Assembly (NCBI GenBank): GCA_030386875.1
Contig: CM059567.1
Span: 86,917,130 to 86,981,129 of the forward strand
Direction of reading: 5' to 3'
From: Morinoia aosen
Taxonomy: Eukaryota > Arthropoda > Malacostraca > Amphipoda > Talitridae
Length of the DNA stretch: 64,000 nt
The notes below the pieces were generated by a model. The model saw only the letters and a program-made list of their open reading frames with translations, did no database searches and was not told the origin of the DNA. This document shows, piece after piece, positions 32,972 through 45,864 of this stretch; position 1 is the first letter of the stretch, and each line of letters starts with the position of its first letter. The translations under genes were made by a program, and so were the position numbers.

Positions 32972-34352
32972 CAACGGGTATTATTAGATTAGATGGTTTC
33001 GAGACGTTTAAGTAGCTCACTACCAGCCTTTTACAAATTTCGGGTGTAATTTGATTCCATTCTCCAACACATATTTCCTTGAGTTCAGTGATTTTATTAA
33101 AACCTATCTTCTGAACCTTCAATTTCAATTCCCTCCGCAAGTTTTTGAACGGTTTCATGTCGGGGGAGGGACTTGGTCATTTTAAAATGTTTATCTTCTT
33201 CATCCTCAACCATTCATTGGTTTCATTTGCAGTATGCTTTGGATCGATGTTTGGAATGTCCTTCCACGTTTCAATTTTAACAAACGAGCTGAAGGTAGGA
33301 GCTGTTCTTCCAATATTTCACGATATTTCTTGCCATGCATGGTTCCTTTAATGATGTGAAGTTTATCTACCCCTGATGAGCTCAAACATCCCCACACCAT
33401 GATTGAGCCACCTCCAAACTTAATTAACAGTGGGCATGATGCGTTTTGCTTTATCCTCTTCGTTTTGTTACCTCCAAACATGGTTGGTGCTGTTTCTCCC
33501 AAATAGCTCGAGTTTAGGTATATCTGATCACTGTAACCACAAAACAAGCCAGCAGCGGTTTGGAACTCAGCTCCAAAACGCTGCTGGCTTGTTCAAATGG
33601 TCGTTGGCATATTTCAGCCTGTCCTTGACGTGACGTTTTTGGAGAAGAGTTGTCCTACATGGGGTGCGGAAGCGCGACCTTCACAGCGTAATGCCCTGGT
33701 GATCGTGTGTTTGCTAGCTTCGATCCCAGATGCCTTGAAATCATCCTCCTCTTTTTCACAAGTAGTTTGAGGCCTCTGCATTACTGTTCGGACCAATTTT
33801 CAAACAGCAAGGACGGTAATCTTCCGTGGACGGCTAGTTCGAGGATTGCTGAGAGTCGTATTTCGAAATTCTCGCTTACGTATCATGGTTCAAACCGAGG
33901 CTATACGAACATGCAGTTGTACACACATCTTCCGATTTCCCATACCTTCATTATGGAGTTCCACAATACGTTCTCAAAGGTCTTGGCTGATGTCCTAATT
34001 CTTTCCCATACCTACCACCTTTCAGAACGAGAGCTGTTGTACCAATGACACGATATTGAAGATGAATGCTGACGGAAGCTCGGTTGCCAAAATGATAGAA
34101 TGTAGAACAACACTCTGGAATAATCCTACAATAATTTTAATGTATTATATCGGGAAAAAAGCCGGGTGTGCTAGTATTTATTTCTCGTATTTATTACACA
34201 TATTCCTATATAATTTTTTTATTAAATACTTATGGGTTTTCGACTTTTTAATAATACTATTCATATATAATCCAATTTTCGTAATTGTACTTGATTTAAA
34301 AATGTGGAATCGGGCAATTTAATCAACATGTGCATTATTTGGCTCACAACTG
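32972..34352 (-). mobile_element. Tc1-like transposon remnant
   Basis: The decayed transposase is followed on the right by GGCTCACAACTG (34341-34352) next to TA (34353-34354), which in the minus strand reads TA-CAGTTGTGAGCC, the usual look of a Tc1 terminal repeat. The other end is not visible: the remnant stops at the target duplication of element A (32967-32971), so A inserted into or beside it. I did not find the missing end left of 21192. Confidence 0.6.
32990..34009 (-). pseudogene. Tc1-like transposase, decayed
   Basis: On the minus strand, pieces in several frames follow the order of a Tc1-family transposase. A start with MGKE and a paired helix-turn-helix region (34009-33620, including ASKHTITRALR) is followed by NDHLNKPAAFW (about 33600), then the DDE core pieces LFG and GGGSIMVWGCLSSSGVDKL with LLPSARLLKL (33547-33206), and the C-terminal part KNLRRELKLKVQKI...EWNQITPEICKRLVVSY (33158-32990). 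Frameshifts and stops break it, the region around the second catalytic Asp is lost, and a quasi-palindrome (33543-33593) interrupts the first Asp region. Such enzymes cut and paste their element at TA sites; this one is dead. Confidence 0.8.
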
Positions 34353-34354
34353 TA

Positions 34355-35636
34355 TCACAATCGAGCTCAATTAGCCTGTATTTTTAACAATTTTTTTGTG
34401 TAGTTCTGTTTTGTTAACGCCACGGAGCTGGAGGAGAGCTGAGGGTGTCGCTGTTTTCCAGTATCTCCTTTCCTCTGGCCTATTCGCGGGATTCGGCATC
34501 ATTCATCCAATGAATAAACTAATATTCACTCTAGATATTTTCAATCACTGCGTCAGTGTTGTGATACGCTTCTGTCAAGTTCACACAAATATTGTCATTG
34601 GACCTTTAGCCTGCTCTTCTTTCTATACTCATGTCTAACCTTATATCTATGGTGACTGCGAGTGCCAACAATGTCTCCCACATCTCCAGGTCTGCTCATA
34701 CAAATCGCTCCGTCACAGAAGTGGCCTTAGACTTCGTGAGGGCGAAATTAAGTTCGCTCCAGTATATCGTCCATTTCCCATAGGGGAGAGATAACCACGC
34801 TCACGGAAATCTGGAGAAATATGCAGAGATACTTTTTTGTTCAATAATCACATGCAAATTCAGTTGCCGGTAATTTTTTTAAGATGACAGGAAATAGAAC
34901 CTAATCGAGCTTGTTTAACCTTGGCTTCAGCCAGCGCTATTAGATTAGACAATTTAAATAGAGGATATATTGTATCTATACGTTATCGCTCTTCATTTTA
35001 TTACTGGACTGTTAGAGTTACATAAGGTACGGCTACTTCGCTCTATCTTCCTTTTGGTATTAATCTTATACGACACGAAACCTGTAAGAATCGTTTGTTA
35101 CAACAAAAGTCTGGCTCGCTTCGATAAAGAATAAAAAAACGCTCAAAATTTGACATCATCACTTTTAAATCGGCATTAGCTACAATTTCGTTCTTTCAAA
35201 CGCTGGGCTACTCCACATCACGACTGTGATTTTTACATAAATATCCCAAAAGATCTGGTGGGAATTATACGGGTTATAGTGTTAGCCATTATTGGATTCT
35301 ATTTAAACTGCTTTTACCCTCCGATCACTTGTGTGACATCATTGCTATTTGCCTCCTCTAAAAGCATGCCTGCAAAAATGAGACGCAATGTCTCCAGTAT
35401 TTCAAGCATTGGTTTAAGATTTTACTCCACGGCAATGATGTCTCACATGTGATCAGATGATAGTAGTACCTTTATTAGAATCCAATGTGGGTAAATACGT
35501 CGCCCTGCATATTATCCATCATATTTTACGTGACATTGTGTCTTAGACATCGAAAATATTTTGTGAGTTAAGATTCTCAACGTACACTTTTGGGTTTCTA
35601 TATTGGGTGTTTTTTTTTGTCTGAAAACATCTTACC
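34355..35636. other. Non-coding stretch
   Basis: No gene or transposon end recognised; frames here are short and without motifs. Confidence 0.5.
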
Positions 35637-35639
35637 TTA

Positions 35640-36657
35640 GGCTGCTCGCCCATTGAGGCGATGCTATAGATGAGACGTCGCACGGAAACAGAGCTAATCA
35701 AGTCGCATGCGACGCATTGCATCAGTACCGCCCATTGAAGAAACTCGTACCGCATGAGAACCCAATAATCATTTTGCATCTGGCAACAACTCGGGCCCTG
35801 CTTTGCAGCGCTCAACTGCTGATGAGCTGCGCGGCGGGAAAATTGATGTATCCAAATTTTAGTGACCGTATTGCTCTGCTCTGTAAAGCCCATTGGCATA
35901 ACATACCCTGACAGTTTCTGCCATTGTGCAGCACATTACTGGAATAATACAGCGCCGGTCATTCCTGTACAAGGCATATCAACTTTCACTTCTGTCGATT
36001 TTCGGTTGTGAGGCCATCACAAAAACATTAAGCTCGTACGTGATATCCAACTGCCAGACAAGCTCAATCCTCGAAGCCGTTAGTCAGTGCTAGCTTCAAG
36101 CGGTATGGATGCAAAGCAGCGCCATATTCACCGCAGCATTGCAAAGAAAAATCTTGCTCATTTTAATTGGCATTTAGCGGGACAATTTAATGTCTATTTT
36201 AGTTATTTGTGGGTTTTGAAACTTCTAGAAAAGTTTTTTATGTGCTATGGTATGTGCTTCATACCAATTGTCGCTAACATATGAGAAAAGCAACTTTATA
36301 CATTGTCTACCTCACGCTGTCGCTCAGGCATGCATCACTTTAGAGAAAAAATTTGATTGCATTCTCATTAATAATTCCTTATTAATTATTGTTAAATTCA
36401 TCCATATAAAACCAAAATGACGTTATGACAACCTGAACAAGAGCTGGTGACCATCGCCTCGTCGCACGAAAAATGCAACTCGTAAACACGCAGCATTTTG
36501 GTGCGACAGACAAATGAAGAGGAATGAAGGCAGGAGTCGCATCGCCTCAGTGGGCGGTGAGCTAGGCAACACAGTGTTATTCCGACGGTGCTGGAAATGA
36601 ACCGTGCGATTTCGCAAGGCGTCGCACCAATCGCATCGCGTCAGTGGGCGGGCTGCC
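35640..36657. mobile_element. Harbinger-like MITE
   Basis: The left end GGCTGCTCGCCCATTGAGGC faces a right end whose reverse complement starts GGCAGCCCGCCCACTGACGC; both run on into CGATGC. TTA flanks both ends (35637-35639 and 36658-36660), fitting the 3-bp TWA target duplication of PIF/Harbinger elements. Further GTCGCAC words are mirrored inside. The short frame at 36087-36284 has no recognisable domain, so the element seems non-autonomous. Confidence 0.6.
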
Positions 36658-36660
36658 TTA

Positions 36661-39600
36661 AGTAACGCAAAAGCTCATGGGATAGAATCAATACCCCAAC
36701 CCCACTGATATATCAAAGAAAAACATGAGTACAATATTTCCTTATTCCAAGTCGTTTTATACTATGGTGCGCTAATGCCGGGCTGAGACGATCTCGAACA
36801 TTCTTTCTTTTTGTCGTATCGAAAATAATTACAGGAAACTGAACTTCTCCCGCTCTCACCTGTCGGAAATGAATCACTGCACAATCTCCAGAGGAATTTC
36901 AAAACCTGGTCAGCTCCACTCCTATTGGAGAAGGGACCTTAATTAGGCCCCTTTTATTAGTAAAAAATAGCTCAAAATTTTCAACCACGCTTTTGATGAC
37001 ACGATTTTTTAGAGCAGCACTGGAGAAATTGGAAAAGCAGGGGACGTTGATGACTTGTAGTCGCTATCGGATCATTCATTCCACCTGTCTTCTGCGTAAA
37101 TGAAAGAAAGATTATGACAATTAAAAGGTCCTGCTTATTGTCTGCTCACAGGACAATTACTGAAAAATGTACCAATTTCATATGGATAACAAAGGCTTCA
37201 GAATAATCCCTAATTTCTTTCTGACTGAAATTCAAAGATAAGCGAATTGGTCGGCAGTTTTTTGTGAACATTTTCAACTGCTGGCCATGATCCCCTCAAA
37301 GAGACTCATAGGAAATCGTTAGATAAGACGAAGCATTCGTATTTCTCTTACAATGAACCGATTATTCTGTGCCGGTACTCTGTCCTGCTCAGTTAAGCAT
37401 ATTTTCTTGCTATTAATGCACGCTAAACTCAAATTTTAGCATAAGGCAAAATTTTACCTGGTAAAAAATGCACTCGGTCGTCGAGTTGAAGGATTTCACG
37501 GTGTGCAAACTTCAATTGATACGGAAATAACTTAATTCAATTATGAAATTCTATTAAAAGAAATTAGGAATCAGCCTATTCATAGCTTGAATCAGGAATT
37601 ATATAAGGTGTGTAACAGGGACTAATTTTCATACGTATAAGTTGAGGTTACACGGAATGAGATAACGTCATATAACTTGTAGATCGTGTGTAATCTTTTT
37701 AAAACTCCAACCAGCTTATCTTCCCTGCTCGCGGCTAGCTGAGACGAGCAGCACCTGAGCCACAGCTGATGTCCTCTCCTGGTCGGGCGTGCAATTTGCG
37801 CGGCAAGGTCTGGAGTTGTGGCTGCCCCTGACACTTTCAATTACCGCAGAATTTACTTGGCCTCGAATGTAGCTTGGTTGTTAGCTGTCTCTGATGCATA
37901 GTCCACGCTCACTTACAGCTCGTAACAGGCAAAACCTACAGATAAACTACCTCTGTAAGCGACCATTAGACGAGATCAAGGTTTAAGATTGAGGGTTCCT
38001 TACTTAGAACTTTCCGCTTTTTCTAACATTTTCCAATCTTTCTTATTCGTTAACTTATAATTGCTAAAGATGTATGTTGACGACTATAACTTTACGGAAA
38101 AATTGCTGGTTTTCGTGCGATATTTGGTTTAAATTTAAGGTGTAGTGAAATGGTATATGTAGTAGAATAAATCGAATTCTCTTACTAGGACCAGTTATAC
38201 GCAGTCCTTGAGCACCTAGAGGCCTTCAATAAATTTAGTTATTTGTTTAAATACTGAGCTCGCCTAACTTAACTTAATCTAACCTGACGTAGCCTAACTT
38301 TACCCAAAAGGATTCATTCAAACTCTTTTCTTGGTTAAATTTCTTGACTAAAGGACCCCAAGTTCTTTACCTGAATAATTCACTCAGACGGGTGTATTTA
38401 TTTGTGCGTAATGTTTTAGTGCTGTTGGGTTATTTTTCCAGAATTATTAATATTAATATTTGTATTGTTTATGGTAATATAATATTTTTCCTCTAAAAAA
38501 CACGGGTTGTCTGAGAAATTGCACTGACTGTTCGACAGTCTATATCATGTTGCACAATGCACAAATTTGTCTTGCGTGTACATTTTTCGGCGCTATTTGA
38601 AAGCTATTAGAGATGTCCGAAAGCTCATCAGATGCTTTTAAACGCATCGCTATCGTTGCCCGGCTGACCGAACCACGGGTTTCATATTATCTGCAGTCCC
38701 GTTTGCCATTCGATCCCATCAGCCTTGTTTAAAAGCTGGTTGTCATCATTTCGAACAACTTTTATAACCCCCTCATGCTGCTAAAGAGCATATAGGAAAG
38801 TTAAATAAGTCACTAGACTGATCCCTGAGTTATTTATACAGCACTGCATTTATTAATAGGAAAAACTCATCAAATTATCTTGTATGGAAAATCTTAACAT
38901 CCTCGTTGGCACTACAGGTACATTACAGTTTGAACTATAGAGTCGTTCTGCTTGGCTGCGGAAGGTAAATTGCGGCTGTTTTTGCAGTCGCTGAGCATTG
39001 AAAATTTAGAATGTTATTGATGATGTTGGAAGTCCACTTTGTATTAACGTTGCATGCTGCGCGGTGGGCAGCCGTATACATTATTCGAAGAGGGTCAAGT
39101 TGCTAGCAGCTCGCTATGTCGGGTCGGGAGAGTGGCTCTCATGCACGACCGAATACTGGGACTGGGTTTCGGGATTGATAACTGCTGATACTCTACTCAT
39201 TGCAAAACTGTTTATTCTCTTTACATACCTTACCTACTTATTACAAACCTGTTTATATCACATACTTGCTATAGCTGTATGAATACGAGCGTGATTGATA
39301 GACTGATAAATTACTTAAAACTTATTTCTGCATTGCTCGCCTGGCATTGGTAAGTTGATTAGTAAACTTGATTGTTTTTCCTAACTATTGTTATTCCTCG
39401 AGATAGCTTATCGGCGTACTTACAGATAGCTTATCGGATTTCATATCATCTCTGGGTATCTCATATTTTTCATCTTGCAAGTTACTTGATCTTAATTCCT
39501 TTCATTCCTTTCTGCTTGAGGTGAGCCTATATCACTTTCTTATTCCTCTTCTCATCAATGCCAACAGTGATCTACACACTACGGAAAACTCAACTCAGGT

Positions 39601-41054
39601 TAGCTAAAGGTTAGCGACTGTGTAGATTGAAGTTGTGCATTACGACTTTTTCCTCTTGCTATGTTTCGAATATTTGTGTTCAATCACTCCTGTGGCAGGA
39701 TCCGCAGCGGCGGTCCAGCACCCAGGAGTGTGTCGGGGGATCTTGGCTGTATCTTGTGCACCCAATTTATGGTCCTGAGCTGAGAACACTCTGCTACGAC
39801 GTGGTTGAAAATATTACCCCAAGGTCATTGGCTTACTGGGTTAATTCAATGACATTTATAATGTTCGCTTCTCCCCTAATTCGATTTCAAGTTGTACGAG
39901 CCCTTAGCAACGCTTTTTCGCCTGTTCCCTCGTCTCCCTCCTGTGGATCTCATACGTGTTCACTTGAGCCAGCTAGTAGCAGGGGAATCCGTTGGTGTTT
40001 CTACATAGCTGTGCTCAGTGCATGCTCGAAGATTTTTTCGGCTAGCGGGGCTGGACGCTAGTAGCAAGCTATTACCCAACCTGACTAATTACATCAGACA
40101 TCGTCCCCATACCGAAGGGCCGCGCCATTCTTACTCTTTGCTCCCATAGTTGAACAACAAGAGCAGTGTCCTTGCTGATTATCGAGCCTTGTCTTCATGT
40201 GTCTAGAGTTCAATTATTCAGTTGTAACACGTTAGTATATTATCCGGAAATTAAAATTTGTTCTGCGTCTTGCAACTGTTATCCAAATTATTAATTAACG
40301 ATATGTGCAGTTACAAATATTTCTTACGCGTTCGTTCTTCGCTGAAGTCATTGAAGTCGCCAATGTGATGAAAATTCCCCTCGGCAAAAGTAAGCTGGTG
40401 TTTAATAACCTTAACTCTATATTTGTGTGGACATTGTTTTACTTGCTCATTCTTTTTTATGGCACATGAACGGCTTAACTGAAGGGATTTACTTCGTATC
40501 CAGTGATGTTAGAAGTACTATCTAGACACAGTGAGACTCCGCTACCTACACCGCGGGGAACAAAACGCATCCGACTCTACATATTCCCAATTTTGTGTCG
40601 CCAACTCCACTTTTTTCAGAATTTGTGGGATGAATATTTTATTTCTTATTGTTTGCAGGTGTTGCTACTTGTACATTTTTTTAACATTCTTTGTTAAAAA
40701 ATGACATTCTTATTGGAAACAGTATAATAAAAATCTAGGTTTACTATTGTTAAGTTATCGCCAGGATAGGTCGACTGCATGGTGCCTCTGTACTACGGAG
40801 GGAAAATAATTCTTCCCTCGAATAAACTGAGCTCGCGTATCACAGATACTTGCGGAATGGACTCCTGTCACGATTTTTAAATTTTCGTTAACTTTTTAGC
40901 TCAATCACATTTTTCGCTTGACTTATATTGCAGAAATGTTCTACTCAACTAAAATATCAACTTCTTCGCGCAGTGATCAACAATTCCGAGAAATACTGAA
41001 AGATATTTGCAGCAATAGTAAGCTGTTGACGGACCTCGACATAAATCAAAGTCA
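36661..41054. other. Non-coding stretch
   Basis: No recognised gene over 4.4 kb. A frame of 144 codons at 39627-40061 has no family motif. Small landmarks are a CCTAA-like tract at 38262-38310 and GATAGCTTATCGG occurring twice near 39403-39436. Confidence 0.5.
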
Positions 41055-41232
41055 GCAAATCTAACTTTCTCTTCTATCCTTGAAAAACCAGGAAGATTTC
41101 GACAGAATAACCAACCTCTGAAACTACGGCTTTATCGGTCACAAATCTGACTTCTCTCCTATCCCTGAAATACCAGAAAAATTTCAAAGGAATAACCAGC
41201 CTCAGGAAAATACGACCTTTTATCGGTTACCT
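41055..41232 (+). repeat. Tandem duplication, unit about 88 bp
   Basis: Two successive degenerate copies share CAAATCT, TCTCTCCTATCC-like, CCAGAAA-like, GGAATAACCA and TTTATCGGT blocks in the same order. Confidence 0.6.
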
Positions 41233-41356
41233 GACTACCCTCAGGTAACCCTAAGACATAATAAAAAGGGTGGCATCCGAACAAGGACCAACCCACATTA
41301 TCCATCAATTACATATACTCGTATATTACTGACACGCGACCTGTGAGTAGGCAAGG

Positions 41357-41520
41357 TGCACTGAAAGAAATTTTTGCCTCTCTAAGTGTCTCATAGTTGT
41401 TTAGGTGTTTCATAGGTAGCCAGAACATCTCAAAATAGAGCAGATGTCTCATCGGAAGTGCGACCCCTCGTTGAGCGCTAAGTGTCTCAAAGTGCTGCCT
41501 ATATTTTATTGACAATGATA
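41357..41520. repeat. TGTCTCA-iteron repeat, fragment
   Basis: Starts GCACTGAAAGAAAT and contains several AAGTGTCTCA / GATGTCTCAT words. A related region at about 47990-48232 has the same kind of words and ends with the inverse, ATTTCTTTCAGCG. These look like ends of one degenerate repeat family with internal short iterons. Confidence 0.4.
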
Positions 41521-41880
41521 ATATATTAGCTTAGTCACCCCTCCCAGTTAAAAAATTAAGACGTTTTCAAGTTGTTTCTGTGCCGCGGAAGGCAAGACTT
41601 CTAGCCGTGTTTTATTCGGAAAAGCAGCCGTTTTTTGGTCGCCATGTCCTCTTTTTATCGCAGGAAAAAACGGCTACAAAACCATTGAATTCCCTTTGCA
41701 GCTGTTCGGAAATTCCCACCTTTATCGACTACATATCGACTTTCCGCGGCCCGAATTCGACCTTCCGCGGCTTTTCCATTCTATATATCGGCTCGCTGCC
41801 GACCTTACGCGAACTTGTACTGGCCTCCCGCGGCAGCAAATCGACCTTGCCCGAACTTAATTACACTAGCTATTCATATA

Positions 41881-41987
41881 CACCCCCCACCCCCACACAC
41901 ACCTCTTTTCCCCCCCACCCACACACACACCTACCCACTCACCCATAACCCCCCCCCTCCTACCACATACACACACACACACAAATA
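41881..41987 (+). repeat. C/A-rich simple repeat
   Basis: Runs of C alternating with (CA)n and CCCAC over about 100 bp. The frames in it are low complexity. Confidence 0.8.
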
Positions 41988-42528
41988 TGTATCTGAACAC
42001 ATAGTTGATTACCTTCAAGAACGTCCTTCAATTCAGAGGTTGCCGAAGACTGACGAAGGAAAATTCAGGTTAGGTTTCCACATTTTGTTGTTTTTACATT
42101 GCTCACATTGAGGATTGAGGAGTATATAGTAGCCTTCACAACCAGCCCCACCACAACGATGAATCTTCATAAATATCAATTAACCGAGGTGGTGAAGCTA
42201 ATAGTTGGGCCCATGCTTTCGTTTATGCTCTGGAAGTTGTGCCTCTGCAGACCAGCATTCTACATCTCTCCATCTCTTGTTTCTTCAGAAGAATCGCCAT
42301 CTTCGCCAGAAGTCACGGGTCCGAACTCAATTACATGCGAAATTTTAGAAGAAAGCGACTCATTGCGCGTTTCAGCGTCATTTTCTTATGAAGCTTTAGC
42401 AAGAGCAGCCAACCGTCTTTTTTTGTCGTTGCACAAAATGTAAATTGCTTTCTTTTTTTATCTGAAATTCAGATAGAAAAGTTAAAAAATACGAGTATTT
42501 ATAAAATCCTGTCATAAAATTATTGATG
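41988..42528. other. Non-coding stretch
   Basis: A 114-codon frame at 42099-42443 has no recognisable motif; nothing else is seen. Confidence 0.45.
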
Positions 42529-43695
42529 TAGCGATGTATCGGTATCGGTCATTTTTACTGGTATTGGTAAAATCCGGCCAGTACTTTCCAATAATACGTA
42601 TTTTATCATAAAAATGAAAGTCATAAATCATGAAAGTAAAAGTATGATCAAATAAAGAGTCTATTCATACCTATTAAATTAGTTAGCTAACTGTTGAATT
42701 ACAGTGTTTAATCAAGTCCGCTAACTGAATTTAATACTTTGACTGCCCGATGAGGCACAAACTGTCAGTACGTGAAAGATATGTAGCATGAATAGTTGAA
42801 AACAGAAGCGACATAAAATTATTATACTCCTACAACTTAACAGGCTAACAAAACTCAAACCAATTATGTAAATAAATTTAAAGGTGCATTTTGAAGTTTT
42901 TGAAATTTTAATACAGAAAAAGCTGAAAATTCTATTTTAATTTATCTTGTAAATCGTCAATTACCACAGAGCTAATAATTTTATTCTAATATAGCATATG
43001 AATCACCGCAGACTAGGAATATTGCATTTTTCTTTAATGTACGGTTTTTGAAAAATTCACGAACAATCTTATTCATCTTATTCTTATTCCGGTTGCGCTT
43101 GTTTGGATCTTTTTGGTTTCGGGGTCTATCGAATATTGATGTTTTCTTATCGCCAAAGTATGTATTTTGGTGTGAAATACACAAAAATGATGACCATTTT
43201 GTGGAGAAATTATTGTTTTGGTCCACTTTTGGAAATAGTTGCTATTACAACTAGTCTACATTACGTTGCAATACGATCAGAAACACTTATCTATTGAATG
43301 GACTTGATTTTGATGTTTTTTGCAGCAATATAGTTAAACATAGCACGAGCAGTTCTATTATTATCATCTAAGTGTATTAGCTTTAAGATATTTTAAAAAC
43401 CGATGATGGTACTTTTGTATCATCTCTATTGGAAATATAGTGTTTTTTTTGTTTTTCTTAATCTTTTTCCTAATCGAAAAATTTATTGTCAATATTGTTA
43501 TATTATAAGATATATTAGTTAATAATTTATTATAACACCTATGTGGGCCTTATAATGGTTTTATTTTACTATAATTGTAAAAGTATCGGTATCAGTTGTA
43601 GTATCGGTCAAAGTATCGGTATTTCCAAGTATCGGAGTATCGATCAAAAAGTGGGTATCGGTATCGGCCAAAAAAATGATATCGGTACATCGCTA
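42529..43695 (+). mobile_element. hAT-like non-autonomous element, copy 1
   Basis: The tips TAGCGATGTA and TACATCGCTA are perfect inverted repeats, continuing into TCGGTATC / GATATCGG. The right half (about 43575-43680) is packed with GTATCGGTA iterons. The interior shares many blocks with the copy at 44143-45235 in the opposite orientation. A possible 8-bp duplication CATAAAAT is offset by a few bases on the left and therefore uncertain. TAGNGATGTACCGATACC-type tips are known from hAT transposons. Confidence 0.6.
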
Positions 43696-43756
43696 CATAA
43701 AATAATTACACAATAATTAAAGAAACGAATGTTTTATTATTAACTCTTATTAAAAT

Positions 43757-43905
43757 CGGAAGACGTACGTGGATATTCATGCTGAAAAATAGGTATCTAC
43801 CGATAGTATCGGTTTCGGAATTGGCAGTATCAGCCTTTTCCTCGAGTATCGGTACCGGCGTCCAAAAAAAAAAGGATCTTAGCCGATACTCTCTTACTTC
43901 TATAC
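43757..43905. repeat. Fragment with TATCGGTA iterons between the two hAT copies
   Basis: ACCGATAGTATCGG and GAGTATCGGTACC words suggest a truncated third member of the same family lying between the two copies. Confidence 0.35.
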
Positions 43906-44142
43906 TACCTTCAGGAGACCGGCAATGCAAAATTTCAGAAGAAAATCTTAATATCACACACTAACTGCATAAATTTGTTTATTAGATATAATAATAAAAG
44001 TTTGATTTAATCTCGCACAAGAAATAATTGAATAGAAATTATTATTGTCACAACCTATTTCATTTACATAGAAAAAAGGTGCTTGAGTGTCCGTTCGCGT
44101 GTTCAAAAGCACACGCAGGAACACGTGACGTCTGCCTATGAT

Positions 44143-45235
44143 TAGTGACGTACCGATACCATTTTTTTGGCCCACACTGATACCGATACCCATTTTTTGC
44201 AGATACCGATACTCCTATACTTGGAAATACCGATACTTTGATCGATACTACATCCGATACCGATGCTTTTACAAATACATTAAAATAAAATCATTATAAG
44301 CCCAACATGAGTAATGTAATAAAATTATTAACTAATATATCTAATAATATAACAATATTGACAATAAAGTTTTCGATTAGGAATAATAGAACTGCTCTTG
44401 CTATGTTAACTATATTGTTGCAAAAAAATAACGAAATGAAATCCATGCAATAATAGATAAGTGTTTCTAACCGTATTGCAATGTAATGTAGACTAGCTGT
44501 AATAGCAACTGTTTTCAAAAGTGGACCGAAACAATAGTTTCTCCACAATATGGTTATCATTTTCATGTTTTTTTTACTTTGACGAAAAGAAAACATTAAA
44601 AAACGATAGGATCGGAAACCGGAAAGATGCGCAAACACGCAACCAACTATAAGATTGTTCGTGATTTTTTCAAACATCTTAAAATAGACGAAAAAGGCAA
44701 GATTCGTAATGAACGGTGATTTACATGCTAAATTGAAATAAAATAATTAGCTTTGTAATATTTTACGATCTACGAGCCTATTTAAAATAGAATTTCAGTT
44801 ATTTCTATGTTAAATTCATAAAAACTTTAGCATGCACCTTCAACGATATTTAATTGCTTTGATTTTTGTTAGCCTGTCACATACTTTACGAATTGGAAAT
44901 TTGGTCAAACTATATAGGTTTTAGTTGTAAAAGTATAATAATTGTATGTCCCCACTGTGTTTAACTATTTTTACTACAAAGCTTTCACTTACAGTCTACA
45001 GACCGTCCGTGACATCGGGAATTCAACGTAGTAAATTCACTTAGCGGGCCTGATTAAACGCTGTAATTCAACAGTTAGCTAACTAATTTACTAGGAATGA
45101 ATAGGCTCTTTATTCAATTTTACTTTTACTTCTATGATTAATGATCTCATTTTCACGCTAAAATACGTATTATTGGAAAGTATCGATAAAATATCGGCCA
45201 GATTTTGCCGCTACCGATATATCTGTACATCACTA
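44143..45235 (-). mobile_element. hAT-like non-autonomous element, copy 2 (inverted)
   Basis: The tips TAGTGACGTACCGATACC and TGTACATCACTA are inverted repeats, and the iteron-rich half is now on the left (44143-44275). The flanks GCCTATGAT (44134-44142) and GCCTACGAT (45236-45244) agree except for one base, consistent with an aged hAT target duplication. The frame at 44294-44677 has no domain I recognise and probably derives from the ancestral element. Confidence 0.65.
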
Positions 45236-45347
45236 GCCTACGATCACGCAACGCTTGCTTTAGTAGGACGCTTCTCAATTTAAATTATAATTCAACCCTA
45301 ACTCATCAATAATGCTGATGTTCATCAGGTGATAATGAGTTTTCTTC

Positions 45348-45864
45348 AGTCAGTATTTACTTTAATGCGTTCACGGAAATCACGACCTCTGTTTTAAAGA
45401 ATCACTAAAAACGCTCATTTAAGAACGCTTTACACGAATGACATTTTGCTCGCTGATACGTAATTTTCGAGCTATAACATGAATTACGTTCCGGTTAAAG
45501 TAACATTATATATTCGGCTGCATCGTACCTGCATTCTTGAAATACGCCCAGTATTTCGGTGGTAACCATCAGTGTCAGTATGGCTAAGTTAAGTTATTTT
45601 AGGTAAGTTTATTCAGCTAATCTAACGTTACCTAACCTAATTTAGCCTAGCATCACGTCATGCCGTATTACATCATATTTACGTGTCCGTTTCTCCACTT
45701 TTATATACAAATTTCCTATAACTTCACAGGTTAATAACTCAAAATTACGCATCAGCGAGCAAAATGTCATTCATTTAAAACGTCCTCAAATGTGTTCCTT
45801 TGGAGATTCTTTGAAACAAAATTCTTAATTTCCGCGAACGAATTTAATTAAGTAGATATTGACC
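45348..45864. mobile_element. Fold-back MITE with TTAGG-like core, copy 2
   Basis: The same arms as the element at 3033-3571: TTTAATGCGTTCACGGAA and AAGAATCAC near the left tip, TTTTGCTCGCTGA inside, all mirrored on the right. The core (about 45588-45652) again has TTAGG-like followed by CCTAACCTAA-like sequence. Confidence 0.65.

Noticed and set aside
39627..40061. A 144-codon plus-strand frame
   Set aside because: The longest frame outside the transposons, but with no conserved motif and unconvincing residue composition.
41881..41987. C-rich tract as a possible CRISPR-like or structured array
   Set aside because: It is simple low-complexity sequence with no repeat-spacer pattern.
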